From assembly GCF_049800675.1 (NCBI RefSeq), contig NZ_JBLOOT010000001.1:372001-436000 (forward strand): 64,000 nucleotides of DNA, written 5' to 3'. A program made the translations under genes and the position numbers. Source of the DNA: Cauispirillum nitrogeniifigens. Its GTDB lineage: Bacteria; Pseudomonadota; Alphaproteobacteria; Rhodospirillales; Rhodospirillaceae. Positions 52,090-63,764 of the stretch are shown here, one piece after another. The first letter of the stretch is position 1. The number at the start of each line of letters is the position of its first letter. The notes under the pieces are model-generated. The model was not told the DNA's origin. It made no database searches and was given only the letters and a program-made list of their open reading frames with translations.

Positions 52090-53484
52090 TCACCCGAAGA
52101 TGACGGACGGCAGCCAGGTGGCCAGCTCAGGGAAGATGTAGAGCAGGACCAGGGCGAGCAACTGCAAGGCCACGAACGGAATGACGCCTTTGTAGATCAT
52201 CCCGGTCGTCACCGAGCGTGGGGCGACACCGCGCAGGTAGAACAGCGAGAACCCGAACGGCGGGGTCAGGAAGCTGGTCTGAAGGTTCACGCCGACCATC
52301 ACGCCCAGCCACACCGGGCTGACGTCCATGGCCAGCAGGATCGGCGCGGTGATGGGCAGCACGATGAAGATGATCTCGAAGGTGTCGAGGATGAACCCCA
52401 GCACGAACATCAGCAGCATCACGAAGATGACGGCGCCCAGGGTGCCGCCGGGCAGGCTGTGCAGGAACTCTTCCACCAGGGCGTCGCCACCCATCATGCG
52501 GAACACCAGCGAGAACACCGAGGCGCCCAGGATGATCACGAAGATCATGCAGGTGATCTCGGCGGTGGCGTAGGTCACTTCGCGCAGGGTGGCATAGCTC
52601 ATGCGCCGCCGCACGATGGCGAGGATCATGGCGCCGACGGCGCCGACGGAGGCGGACTCCGTGGGGGTGGCGATGCCGCCCAGGATGGAGCCCAGCACCG
52701 CCAGGATCAGCAGCAGCGGCGGAACCAGGGCGACCAGGACATCGCGGCCGAGGGCCTTCTTCTCCTCCGCCGAGATGACCAGGGCCGGGCAGCTCTGCGG
52801 GCTGGTGATGGCCTTGAAGACCACCCACAGCATGTACAGGCCGACCAGCAGAAGGCCCGGCAGGAAGGCGCCGGCGAACAGGTCGCCCACCGACACCGGC
52901 GTCGGGGCGAAGTTGCCCTTGGCCATCTGGACCTGGGCGTTGATGCCCGCCAGCATGTCGCCCATGAAGATGAGCACCGTCGACGGCGGGATGATCTGCC
53001 CCAGGGTACCCGAGGCGCAGATCACGCCGCTGGCCAGCTTTGGGTCGTAGCCCGCGCGCATCATCGCCGGCAGCGACAGCAGGCCCATGGTCACCACGGT
53101 GGCGCCGACGATGCCGGTGGACGCCGCCAGCAGCGCGCCGACGACGACCACGGACATGCCCAGGCCGCCGCGCAGTTCGCCGAACAGACGGCCCATGGTG
53201 ATCAGCAGTTGCTCGGCGATCTTCGACCGCTCCAGCATCACGCCCATGAACACGAACAGCGGGACAGCGACCAGAACCTCGTTGACCATGGCGCCGTCGA
53301 TGTAGCGCGACGCCAGCGACGACAGGTTGGACGGATCGAAGGCGCCGAGCAGCCAGCCGATCAGGCCGAAGAACAGGGACGTGCCGGCCAGCGAGAACGC
53401 CACCGGATAGCCCAGCATCAGCACCGCGATGATGCCGAAGAACATGATCACGGAGAGGATCTCTCCGATCAGGACGGGATCCAT
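52090..53484 (-). CDS. dctM: TRAP transporter large membrane subunit DctM (module 1)
   Basis: A 464-residue integral membrane protein of the DctM/FcbT3 family with about 12 helices. Typical loops are GYPVAFSLAGTSLFFGLIG, VPLFVFMGVMLERSKIAEQL, ASGTLGQIIPPSTVLIFMGD, GIATPTESASVGAVGAM, and SFLTPPFGFSLFYLRGVAP. It forms the transport channel with DctQ. It starts 3 bases after the dctQ1 stop and runs toward dctP. Confidence 0.95.
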   Translation of the reverse strand: MDPVLIGEILSVIMFFGIIAVLMLGYPVAFSLAGTSLFFGLIGWLLGAFDPSNLSSLASRYIDGAMVNEVLVAVPLFVFMGVMLERSKIAEQLLITMGRLFGELRGGLGMSVVVVGALLAASTGIVGATVVTMGLLSLPAMMRAGYDPKLASGVICASGTLGQIIPPSTVLIFMGDMLAGINAQVQMAKGNFAPTPVSVGDLFAGAFLPGLLLVGLYMLWVVFKAITSPQSCPALVISAEEKKALGRDVLVALVPPLLLILAVLGSILGGIATPTESASVGAVGAMILAIVRRRMSYATLREVTYATAEITCMIFVIILGASVFSLVFRMMGGDALVEEFLHSLPGGTLGAVIFVMLLMFVLGFILDTFEIIFIVLPITAPILLAMDVSPVWLGVMVGVNLQTSFLTPPFGFSLFYLRGVAPRSVTTGMIYKGVIPFVALQLLALVLLYIFPELATWLPSVIFG

Positions 53485-53487
53485 GGC

Positions 53488-54039
53488 TCAGCCCTCCTCT
53501 TTCTCATAGCGGTGGGAGGGCGGCAGCAGATCCTCGCGGCCGGCCAGGACCAGGACGCTGCGCAACGCCATGGCCAACCCCTGGAGCAGAATGACGACGG
53601 CAAAGACCAGGACGAACGTCTTGACGATGTAGAGGCCGGGCATGCCGCCGATGTTGCGCGACCCCTCCATGAAGCGCCACGAACGCTCCACGTAGGGCAG
53701 GCTCCAGTACAGCAGCACGCCCGAGAAGGGGATCATGAAGATGAAGAAGCCGATCAGGTCGATCCACGCCTTAAAGCGCGTGGACGCCTTGCGGTAGAAG
53801 ATGTCCACCCGCACGTGGCCGTTCTTCAACAAGGTGAACCCGGCGATGCCGGTGAACAGGATGGCGTTCATCCACACGTACAGATCCTGCATCCAGACAA
53901 ATCCGATGGAGAACATGTACCGCAGGACGACCACCGCGAAGCACACCAGGACGATGCCCAGCGTCAGCCAGGAAAACACCCGGCCGATGAAGGAGTTGAG
54001 TCCGCTGATGCCGCGGATGATGAGGGCTAGCGCTTGCAC
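53488..54039 (-). CDS. dctQ: TRAP transporter small membrane subunit DctQ (module 1)
   Basis: A 183-residue protein with four hydrophobic helices. Landmarks are VFSWLTLGIVLVCFAVVVLR, WMQDLYVWMNAILFTGIAGF, and LKNGHVRVDIFYRKASTR, the conserved HVRVDIFY loop of this subfamily. It starts divergently from the second dctQ across a 316-base gap. Confidence 0.92.
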   Translation of the reverse strand: MQALALIIRGISGLNSFIGRVFSWLTLGIVLVCFAVVVLRYMFSIGFVWMQDLYVWMNAILFTGIAGFTLLKNGHVRVDIFYRKASTRFKAWIDLIGFFIFMIPFSGVLLYWSLPYVERSWRFMEGSRNIGGMPGLYIVKTFVLVFAVVILLQGLAMALRSVLVLAGREDLLPPSHRYEKEEG

Positions 54040-54355
54040 GGTTCGCTCGACTTCTCGGACAGAGGGTGGGGGAAGTCCCGGGCTGGAAAAGTGCGCGAAC
54101 CGGGGGTGCGGCGAGGTGACTTCCGCGCCCTGGGATGGTCATGGTCCGGACTTTCAGCCGGTTCCTCCCGACTCGGACGTTGCTGGGCCTTTTGCCCACA
54201 GTTGATCCGCTTTTACCGGATGGCGCCGCATGACGCCAGAGGAAGTCGCAGTATTCCATTCGGTTTTGCCGCAGGATTGCCCGATTTCCGCCCTCTTGCA
54301 TCCGGCGGTTCATCCGGACTAGTCTGCGCGCTTCGCCCATACAGGACCAGTCGCG
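54040..54355. other. 316-base intergenic region between divergent dctQ genes
   Basis: This is the longest gene-free stretch in the window. It separates two divergently transcribed dctQM pairs and presumably holds both promoters. One candidate (54296-54325) faces the second module. I could not pick a -35/-10 pair for the first module or a clear operator palindrome. No ORF here looks coding. Confidence 0.6.
54296..54325 (+). promoter_or_regulatory. candidate promoter of TRAP module 2
   Basis: TTGCAT, 18 bases, TAGTCT, about 30 bases upstream of the GTG start of dctQ2. The -10 is imperfect. Confidence 0.4.
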
Positions 54356-54919
54356 GTGCCCTCCCCGTCCCTTCGCCTGATCTCCGCCATCGACTCCGTC
54401 AACCGCGTGATCGGCCATGCGGTGGCGTGGCTGACCCTGGGCATGGTGCTGGTCCAGTTCGCCGTCGTGCTGCTGCGCTACGTCTTCGGCGTCGGCATGA
54501 TCTTCCTTCAGGAGGGCGTCATCTGGATGCACGCCCTCGTGTTCATGCTGGCGGCCGGCTACACCCTGGCCGCCGACGGGCACGTGCGGGTGGACATCTT
54601 CTACCGCGAGGCCCGGCCGCGCACCAAGGCACTGGTCGATCTGGCCGGCGTGGTGCTGTTCCTGTGGCCGGTGGCCGGCGTCATCCTGTGGATGGGCTGG
54701 CCCTTTGTCGCCAACTCCTGGGCCATCGGCGAGGCCTCGCAGGAAACCAGCGGCCTGCCGGCGCTGTACCTGCTCAAGACGACCATCCTGGCGATGCCGG
54801 TTCTGGTCGGGCTTCAGGGTCTGGCGATGGCGGTACGCAGCGCGGTGGTGCTGGTCACTGGAGAACCCGCTGCCGGCGAACCTGCTGACGGCCCGCCTGT
54901 TGACGGGGGGGCCGCGTGA
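54356..54919 (+). CDS. dctQ: TRAP transporter small membrane subunit DctQ (module 2)
   Basis: A 187-residue four-helix protein starting at GTG 54356. AWLTLGMVLVQFAVVLLRYV, FLQEGVIWMHALVFMLAAGY and ADGHVRVDIFYREARPRT mirror module 1, so the two are paralogues of the same subfamily. The C terminus has a Pro/Ala/Asp-rich tail not present in module 1. Its stop overlaps the dctM2 start (TGATG). Confidence 0.9.
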   Translation: MPSPSLRLISAIDSVNRVIGHAVAWLTLGMVLVQFAVVLLRYVFGVGMIFLQEGVIWMHALVFMLAAGYTLAADGHVRVDIFYREARPRTKALVDLAGVVLFLWPVAGVILWMGWPFVANSWAIGEASQETSGLPALYLLKTTILAMPVLVGLQGLAMAVRSAVVLVTGEPAAGEPADGPPVDGGAA

Positions 54920-56499
54920 TGGAGACCGAAGTCCTCGCCATCATCATGTTCGCCGGCACCTGCCTGGTGCTGCTCGCCGGCTTCCCGGTGGCCTTCAGCC
55001 TGGCCGGCGCGGCGCTGCTGTTCGGCGTCCTCGGCGCCGCCCTGGGGCACTTCGACTTCGCCTTCGTGCGCGCCCTGCCGCAGCGCGTGTTCGGCACCAT
55101 GACCAACGACGTGCTGATCGCCGTGCCGTTGTTCGTGTTCATGGGCGTGATGCTGGAACGCTCGAAGGTCGCCGAGGAACTACTTGAAAACATTGGCCGC
55201 CTGTTCGGCGCCATGCGCGGCGGACTGGCCGTTTCCGTGGCCCTGGTGGGGATGCTGCTGGCGGCGTCCACCGGCATCGTCGGCGCCACCGTGGTGACCA
55301 TGGGCCTGATGAGCCTGCCCATCATGCTGCGGCGCGGCTACGACCCGGCACTGGCCTGCGGCTCCATCTGCGCCGCCGGCACCCTGGGGCAGATCATCCC
55401 GCCGTCCATCGTGCTGGTGCTGCTGGGCGACCAGATCTCCTCGGCCTATGCCGATGCGCAGCGCGACCTGGGCAACTGGGCGATCAATCCCGTTTCTGTC
55501 GGCGACCTGTTCGCCGGTGCCCTGATCCCGGGCCTGATGCTGGTCGGCCTGTACATCGTCTATCAGCTTGCGGTGGCCTGGCTGAAGCCGTCGGCCGCCC
55601 CCGCCCTGCCGCCGCGCACCGCCGCCGAGAAGGCTGACGCCAAGGGCCTGCTGCGCGCCCTGGTGCCGCCGGTGGCGCTGATGGTCGCGGTGCTGGGCTC
55701 CATCCTGGGCGGCGTCGCCACCCCCACCGAGGCCGCCGCCGTCGGCGCCGTCGGCGCGGTGCTGCTGGCGGCGCTCCAGGCCGAGAGCGGCCGCCGGAGC
55801 GCGCTGGTCAAGGCCGGCGTGTGGGGGCTGATCGCCACCCTGGCGCTGTCGCGGATGTTCGACCTGCGCGTCGCCCGCGACACCATCGACCCGCTCGACA
55901 AGCTGGGGCTCGCCCTGACCGCCGCCGCGCTGGCGGTGCTGGCGGTGGGGCTCATGGTGGCGCTGGCGGGCCTGTGGCGGCGCAAGGTGCTCGACGAGGT
56001 CATGCGGTCGACCACGCGCATCTCCTCCATGGTCTTCCTGATCGTCATCGGCGCCGCCTTGTTCGCCCTGGTGTTCCGGGGCTTCGGCGGCGACGACATG
56101 GTGCACGACTTCCTGACCAACCTGCCGGGCGGCAAGTGGGGCGCCATCGCCGTGGTCATGCTGGCGATGTTCGTGCTGGGCTTCTTCCTCGACTTCGTGG
56201 AGATCGTCTTCGTCGTCGTGCCCATCGTCGCGCCGATCCTGCTGAAGATGGACATCGACCCGGTGTGGCTGGGCATCCTGATGGCCATGAACCTGCAAAC
56301 CAGCTTCCTGACACCGCCGTTCGGCTTCGCCCTGTTCTACCTGCGAGGCGTCGCCCCGCCGGAAGTGACCACCCTGCACATCTATCGCGGCGTGGCCCCC
56401 TTCGTGCTCATCCAGCTCGCCGCCCTGGGCATCCTGGCGGCGTGGCCGGAGCTGGCGACCTGGCTGCCCAAGGTGATCTTCGGCGGCCCGCTGGGCTGA
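54919..56499 (+). CDS. dctM: TRAP transporter large membrane subunit DctM (module 2), with insertion
   Basis: A 526-residue membrane protein. It shares VPLFVFMGVMLERSKVAEEL, GTLGQIIPPSIVLVLLGDQ, GVATPTEAAAVGAVGAV and SFLTPPFGFALFYLRGVAP with module 1. It is 62 residues longer mainly because of a segment at about residues 289-355 (GLIATLALSRMFDLRVARDT, then LGLALTAAALAVLAVGLMV) that adds two hydrophobic helices. The ATG at 54919 is preferred over the GTG one codon earlier. No binding protein gene follows. Confidence 0.94.
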   Translation: METEVLAIIMFAGTCLVLLAGFPVAFSLAGAALLFGVLGAALGHFDFAFVRALPQRVFGTMTNDVLIAVPLFVFMGVMLERSKVAEELLENIGRLFGAMRGGLAVSVALVGMLLAASTGIVGATVVTMGLMSLPIMLRRGYDPALACGSICAAGTLGQIIPPSIVLVLLGDQISSAYADAQRDLGNWAINPVSVGDLFAGALIPGLMLVGLYIVYQLAVAWLKPSAAPALPPRTAAEKADAKGLLRALVPPVALMVAVLGSILGGVATPTEAAAVGAVGAVLLAALQAESGRRSALVKAGVWGLIATLALSRMFDLRVARDTIDPLDKLGLALTAAALAVLAVGLMVALAGLWRRKVLDEVMRSTTRISSMVFLIVIGAALFALVFRGFGGDDMVHDFLTNLPGGKWGAIAVVMLAMFVLGFFLDFVEIVFVVVPIVAPILLKMDIDPVWLGILMAMNLQTSFLTPPFGFALFYLRGVAPPEVTTLHIYRGVAPFVLIQLAALGILAAWPELATWLPKVIFGGPLG

Positions 56500-56567
56500 G
56501 GCCGCCCGAACGCAGAGGTCCCCGGCCGCGTTTCCCTGGCGCAACCCGCGGCACAGGAGCGGCGACC

Positions 56568-57230
56568 ATGACCCAGACCCCTTGGGACAAGCTGAAGGAC
56601 GACCCGGCCCGCATGGCCGGTATGGTGGGCGGCGGCTCCCTCGCCGCCTGGGGCTTGCGGCGCGGCGGCCTGATGGGCCTGAGCGTGGCCGCCATCGGCG
56701 GCGCCCTGGCGTGGCGTGCGGCCACCGGCAAGCCGGTGCTGAGCGGCCTGTCGACACTGGGCGGCGCCACGGTGGTCAGGCGGGCCATCCATGTCGACCG
56801 CCCCCGCGCCGAGGTCTGGCGCTTCTGGCGCGACCAGGAGAACCTCGCGCGGTTCATGCACACTATCCAGCATATCGAGCGCCGCTCCGAGACGCGCTAT
56901 CACTGGACCGTGCGCGGCCCTCTGGACATGCCGCTCGATTGGGACTGCGAGGTCGACGCGACGCCGGAGAACGAGCGCGTCGCCTGGCACACCCTGCCGG
57001 GGGCCGAGGTGCACAGCGAGGGCGAGGTGCTGTTCACCGACTCGCCCGGCGGCGGCACCCTGGTCAAGGTCGCCCTGCGCTACAAGCCCCCGGCGGGGCA
57101 GTCGGGCCGCCTGGTCGCCTCCCTGCTCGGCGCCGCGCCGGAACAGCAGCTTGACGACGACCTGCGCCGCTTCAAGGTGCTGATGGAAAGCGGCGGCACC
57201 GAAAGCACGCTGGGCGGCGGGGGGATTTGA
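56568..57230 (+). CDS. SRPBCC (polyketide cyclase/dehydrase) family protein with N-terminal membrane segment
   Basis: A 220-residue protein. Residues 20-55 are Gly-rich and hydrophobic (MAGMVGGGSLAAWGLRRGG, LMGLSVAAIGGALAWRAATG), like small DUF2892-type membrane hairpins. From about residue 70 it is an SRPBCC/START-like ligand-binding domain: RAIHVDRPRAEVWRFWRDQE, FMHTIQHIERRSETRYHWTV, and TLVKVALRYKPPAG. Ligand and role are unknown. The ribosome binding site (AGGAG) is good. It is convergent with mfd, with 6 bases between stops. Confidence 0.8.
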   Translation: MTQTPWDKLKDDPARMAGMVGGGSLAAWGLRRGGLMGLSVAAIGGALAWRAATGKPVLSGLSTLGGATVVRRAIHVDRPRAEVWRFWRDQENLARFMHTIQHIERRSETRYHWTVRGPLDMPLDWDCEVDATPENERVAWHTLPGAEVHSEGEVLFTDSPGGGTLVKVALRYKPPAGQSGRLVASLLGAAPEQQLDDDLRRFKVLMESGGTESTLGGGGI

Positions 57231-57236
57231 TCCCCC

Positions 57237-60740
<3,504 letters not shown>

Positions 60741-60751
60741 GGGCGGCGTCG

Positions 60752-61021
60752 TCAGGCGTAGGGCTTGAAGGTGAGGATCTTCTGGAACAGGGCGGTGTCG
60801 TGCCGCTCCGGCACCGGCTTGCGGCCGATGACCCAGTCCATGATCTCGACGTCCAGTTCCTCCAGGAGGGCCTCGAAGACGTCGAGGTCCGAGTCGGTCA
60901 GTTCGGCAAGGTGGGCGCGGGCGAAGCCGCCGAGCATGACGTCCGCCTCCTTGGTGCCGCGATGATTGGCGCGGTAGAGGATGGCCTTGCGGCGCGTGTC
61001 CATGATGGCGTCCATCGGCAT
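60752..61021 (-). CDS. sdhE: FAD assembly factor SdhE
   Basis: An 89-residue protein of the SdhE/Sdh5/DUF339 family that helps covalent FAD attachment to SdhA (and FrdA). The diagnostic RGTKEADVMLGGFA contains the RGxxE motif needed for flavinylation. LTDSDLDVFEALLEELDVEIMDWV follows in normal variation. The start at 61021 is chosen, and an ATG two codons later is also possible. The sdhE-mfd neighbourhood and divergent recG are typical of alphaproteobacteria. Confidence 0.93.
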   Translation of the reverse strand: MPMDAIMDTRRKAILYRANHRGTKEADVMLGGFARAHLAELTDSDLDVFEALLEELDVEIMDWVIGRKPVPERHDTALFQKILTFKPYA

Positions 61022-61096
61022 CTCGTCCTGGTTCCGTAGCGGCGAACCGTGGTGATATAAAGCCTTTGACCTCCTGGGAAAAGCACCCGCCGCCGC

Positions 61097-63199
61097 ATGC
61101 GCCCCGAAATCCTGTTCCCCCTGTTCGCCTCCGTCGACACGCTGCCGGGCCTCGGCAAGCGCCTGGCCCCGCTGTATGCCAAGCTTGTGGGCGCTCCGGG
61201 GGTCGAAACCGTGCATGTGGTCGATGCCCTGTGGCACCTGCCCACCGGCGTCATCGACCGCCGCTTCGCGCCAACGGTGGCCGAGGCGCCCGACGGCCGC
61301 ATCGCCACCCTGACGGTGACGGTCGATGCCCATTCGCCGAGTCCCCCGGCGTCGCGCTCGCCTTACCGGGTGCGCTGCCGTGACGACAGCGGGTTCCTGA
61401 CGCTGATCTACTTTCATGCCAGGGGCGACTACCTGCAAAAGTTGCTGCCGGTCGGACAGACGGTGGTCGTATCCGGGAAGATCGAGGTCTACAACGGCGA
61501 GCGCCAGATGCCCCACCCGGACCACGTCGTTCCACTGGCGGAACGGGAAAGCGTGGAGACGGTGGAGCCGGTCTATCCGCTGACCGGCGGCATCATCCTC
61601 AAGACCGCCGTGAAGGCCGCCCGCGCCGCCCTGGAACGCGCCCCCGCCCTGCCCGAGTGGCAGGACCCGGAGTTCATCCGTCGCCGCGACTGGCCGACCT
61701 GGCACGCCGCCATCACCGCCGCCCACACCCCAGGCGACGAGGCCGACCTCTCGGCGCTGTCGCCGATCCGCCAGAGGCTCGCCTATGACGAGCTTCTTGC
61801 CAACCAGCTCGCGCTGCTTCTGGTGCGCCTGAACGCCCGCAAGGCGGCCGGCCGGGCGATCCGGGGCGACGGCGGGCTGCGCCAGAAAATCTTGGCCCGC
61901 CTTCCCTTCGGATTGACCGGCGCGCAAGCACGCTCGCTTGAGGAAATCTATGCCGACATGGGCAAGGAGGAGCGCATGCTGCGGCTCCTGCAAGGCGATG
62001 TCGGCTCCGGCAAGACGGTCGTCGCCCTGATGGCCATGCTCAACGCCGTCGAAACGGCGGCCCAGGCCGCCCTGATGGCGCCGACCGAGATCCTCGCACG
62101 CCAGCACATGGAAACCCTCGGCCCGCTATGCGCCGAAGCCGGGGTGCAGGTGGCCCTCCTCACTGGACGCGACAAGGGCAAGGGGCGGCAGGAGACGCTG
62201 GAGCGGCTGGCCGCCGGAGACATCGACATCGTCGTCGGCACCCATGCCCTGTTCCAGCAGGACGTGGTGTTCCGCGACCTCGCCCTGGCGGTGATCGACG
62301 AGCAGCACCGCTTCGGCGTCCACCAGCGCCTGGAACTGGCGGCCAAGGGCCGCGCCGCCGACGTGCTGGTGATGACGGCCACGCCCATCCCGCGCACCCT
62401 GACGCTGACCCTCTACGGCGACATGGACGTCTCCCGCCTGGACGAGAAGCCGCCGGGGCGCAAGCCGGTCGACACCCGCGCCGTGCCCACCAGCCGCCTG
62501 GACGACGTGGTCGGCGCGGCCCTGCGGGCGCGGGACGGCGGGGCGAAGATCTACTGGGTCTGCCCACTGGTCGAGGAGTCCGAGACATCGGACATCGCCG
62601 CCGCCGAACAGCGCCATGCCCACCTCAAGCAGGTGTTCGGGGACCGTGTCGGCATGGTCCACGGGCGCATGAAGGGGCCGGAGAAGGACGCCGTGATGGA
62701 GGCCTTCGCCGGCGCCGGCCTGGACGTGCTGGTCGCCACCACGGTGATCGAGGTGGGCGTCAACGTGCCCGCCGCCACGGTGATGGTCATCGAGCACGCC
62801 GAACGCTTCGGCCTGGCCCAGCTTCACCAGTTGCGCGGCCGCATCGGGCGCGGTGACAAGCCCTCCACCTGCCTGCTGCTCTACGCCAATCCGCTGACGG
62901 AGACGGCCAAGCAGCGTCTCCAGATCATGCGCGAGACGGAAGACGGCTTCCGAATCGCCGAGGAAGACCTGCGCCTGCGCGGCGGGGGCGAGGTCCTGGG
63001 CACCCGCCAGAGCGGCCTGCCCGAATTCCGCGTCGCCGACCTGGCCGTGCACGGAGAATTGCTGGCCATCGCCCGCGACGACGCCGCCCTGATCGTCAAC
63101 CGCGACCCGGACCTGCAAAGCCCGCGCGGGGCGGCCCTGCGGGTACTGCTGTATCTGTTCGAGCGCGACGCCGCCGTGCGGACCCTGCGGTCGGGATGA
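61097..63199 (+). CDS. recG: ATP-dependent DNA helicase RecG
   Basis: A 700-residue helicase that regresses stalled replication forks and processes recombination junctions. The N-terminal wedge (OB-fold) domain is residues 50-150. The helicase core has Walker A GDVGSGKTVVALM near residue 300, the DEQH box VIDEQHRFGVHQR near 401, TATPIPRTLTLTLYGDMDVS, and HQLRGRIGRGDKPSTCLL. The C terminus has LRLRGGGEVLGTRQSGLPEFR, the RecG signature. It is divergent from sdhE across 75 bases. Confidence 0.98.
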   Translation: MRPEILFPLFASVDTLPGLGKRLAPLYAKLVGAPGVETVHVVDALWHLPTGVIDRRFAPTVAEAPDGRIATLTVTVDAHSPSPPASRSPYRVRCRDDSGFLTLIYFHARGDYLQKLLPVGQTVVVSGKIEVYNGERQMPHPDHVVPLAERESVETVEPVYPLTGGIILKTAVKAARAALERAPALPEWQDPEFIRRRDWPTWHAAITAAHTPGDEADLSALSPIRQRLAYDELLANQLALLLVRLNARKAAGRAIRGDGGLRQKILARLPFGLTGAQARSLEEIYADMGKEERMLRLLQGDVGSGKTVVALMAMLNAVETAAQAALMAPTEILARQHMETLGPLCAEAGVQVALLTGRDKGKGRQETLERLAAGDIDIVVGTHALFQQDVVFRDLALAVIDEQHRFGVHQRLELAAKGRAADVLVMTATPIPRTLTLTLYGDMDVSRLDEKPPGRKPVDTRAVPTSRLDDVVGAALRARDGGAKIYWVCPLVEESETSDIAAAEQRHAHLKQVFGDRVGMVHGRMKGPEKDAVMEAFAGAGLDVLVATTVIEVGVNVPAATVMVIEHAERFGLAQLHQLRGRIGRGDKPSTCLLLYANPLTETAKQRLQIMRETEDGFRIAEEDLRLRGGGEVLGTRQSGLPEFRVADLAVHGELLAIARDDAALIVNRDPDLQSPRGAALRVLLYLFERDAAVRTLRSG

Positions 63200-63225
63200 C
63201 CTCCCCCCCCTGCCGCCGCAAAGCG

Positions 63226-63257
63226 AAAGGGGCGCCTCCTTGCGGAGCGCCCCTTTT
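63226..63257. terminator. bidirectional terminator between recG and bactofilin
   Basis: AAAGGGGCGC pairs with GCGCCCCTTT, with additional inner pairing and a short loop, followed by T on the plus side and preceded by A on the other. It serves the convergent recG and bactofilin genes. Confidence 0.75.
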
Positions 63258-63278
63258 GATCGCGGAGTCTGCCGGGGC

Positions 63279-63764
63279 CTAGAGAACCGCGGCTGCCTTG
63301 TTGTCCTCGTCCTTGTCGGACTCGACCTTGGGCAGCGGCTTCACCGGAGCCACGGTCAGGTCGGGCTTCTTCGCCGTGGCGCCCAGCTTGGTGGCCTCGG
63401 TCATGCGGCGGCAGTGGCCTTCCATGAAGGCGCCGGGCTCGATGGCGAGGCTTTCGTGGGTGATGTCGCCGATCATGTGGGCGGTGGCCGCCAGGAACAC
63501 GGTCTTGGCCCGGAGCTGGCCGGTGACCTTGCCGTGCAGGCGGACCGACTCGGCCTCCACCTCGCCCGTCACCGCGCCGTCGACGCCGATGATCAGGGCC
63601 TTGCAGCGGATGTCGCCGTCGATGGTGCCATCGACCTGGATCTCGCCCTCGCTGACGAGGTCGCCGGTGATGGTCAGATCGGCGCTGATGATGGACGGCA
63701 CCCCTCGGCCGCCGGCCTCCGCCTTGTGTTCCCGGCTGGGGGTCTTGCTACCCTTTGAAAACAT
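63279..63764 (-). CDS. bactofilin (DUF583) cytoskeletal protein
   Basis: A 161-residue polymer-forming protein. After a short polar lead, the core from SIISADLTITGDLVSEGEIQ to VTEATKL-like residues is a right-handed beta-helix with repeats of about 17-18 residues (VDGTIDGDIRCKALIIG, VDGAVTGEVEAESVRLHG, KVTGQLRAKTVFLAATA). The C-terminal tail is Lys/Asp-rich and probably disordered. Bactofilins scaffold cell-wall enzymes and affect shape and stalks. Its start overlaps the upstream M23 peptidase stop by 17 bases, the common peptidase-bactofilin pairing. Confidence 0.95.
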   Translation of the reverse strand: MFSKGSKTPSREHKAEAGGRGVPSIISADLTITGDLVSEGEIQVDGTIDGDIRCKALIIGVDGAVTGEVEAESVRLHGKVTGQLRAKTVFLAATAHMIGDITHESLAIEPGAFMEGHCRRMTEATKLGATAKKPDLTVAPVKPLPKVESDKDEDNKAAAVL

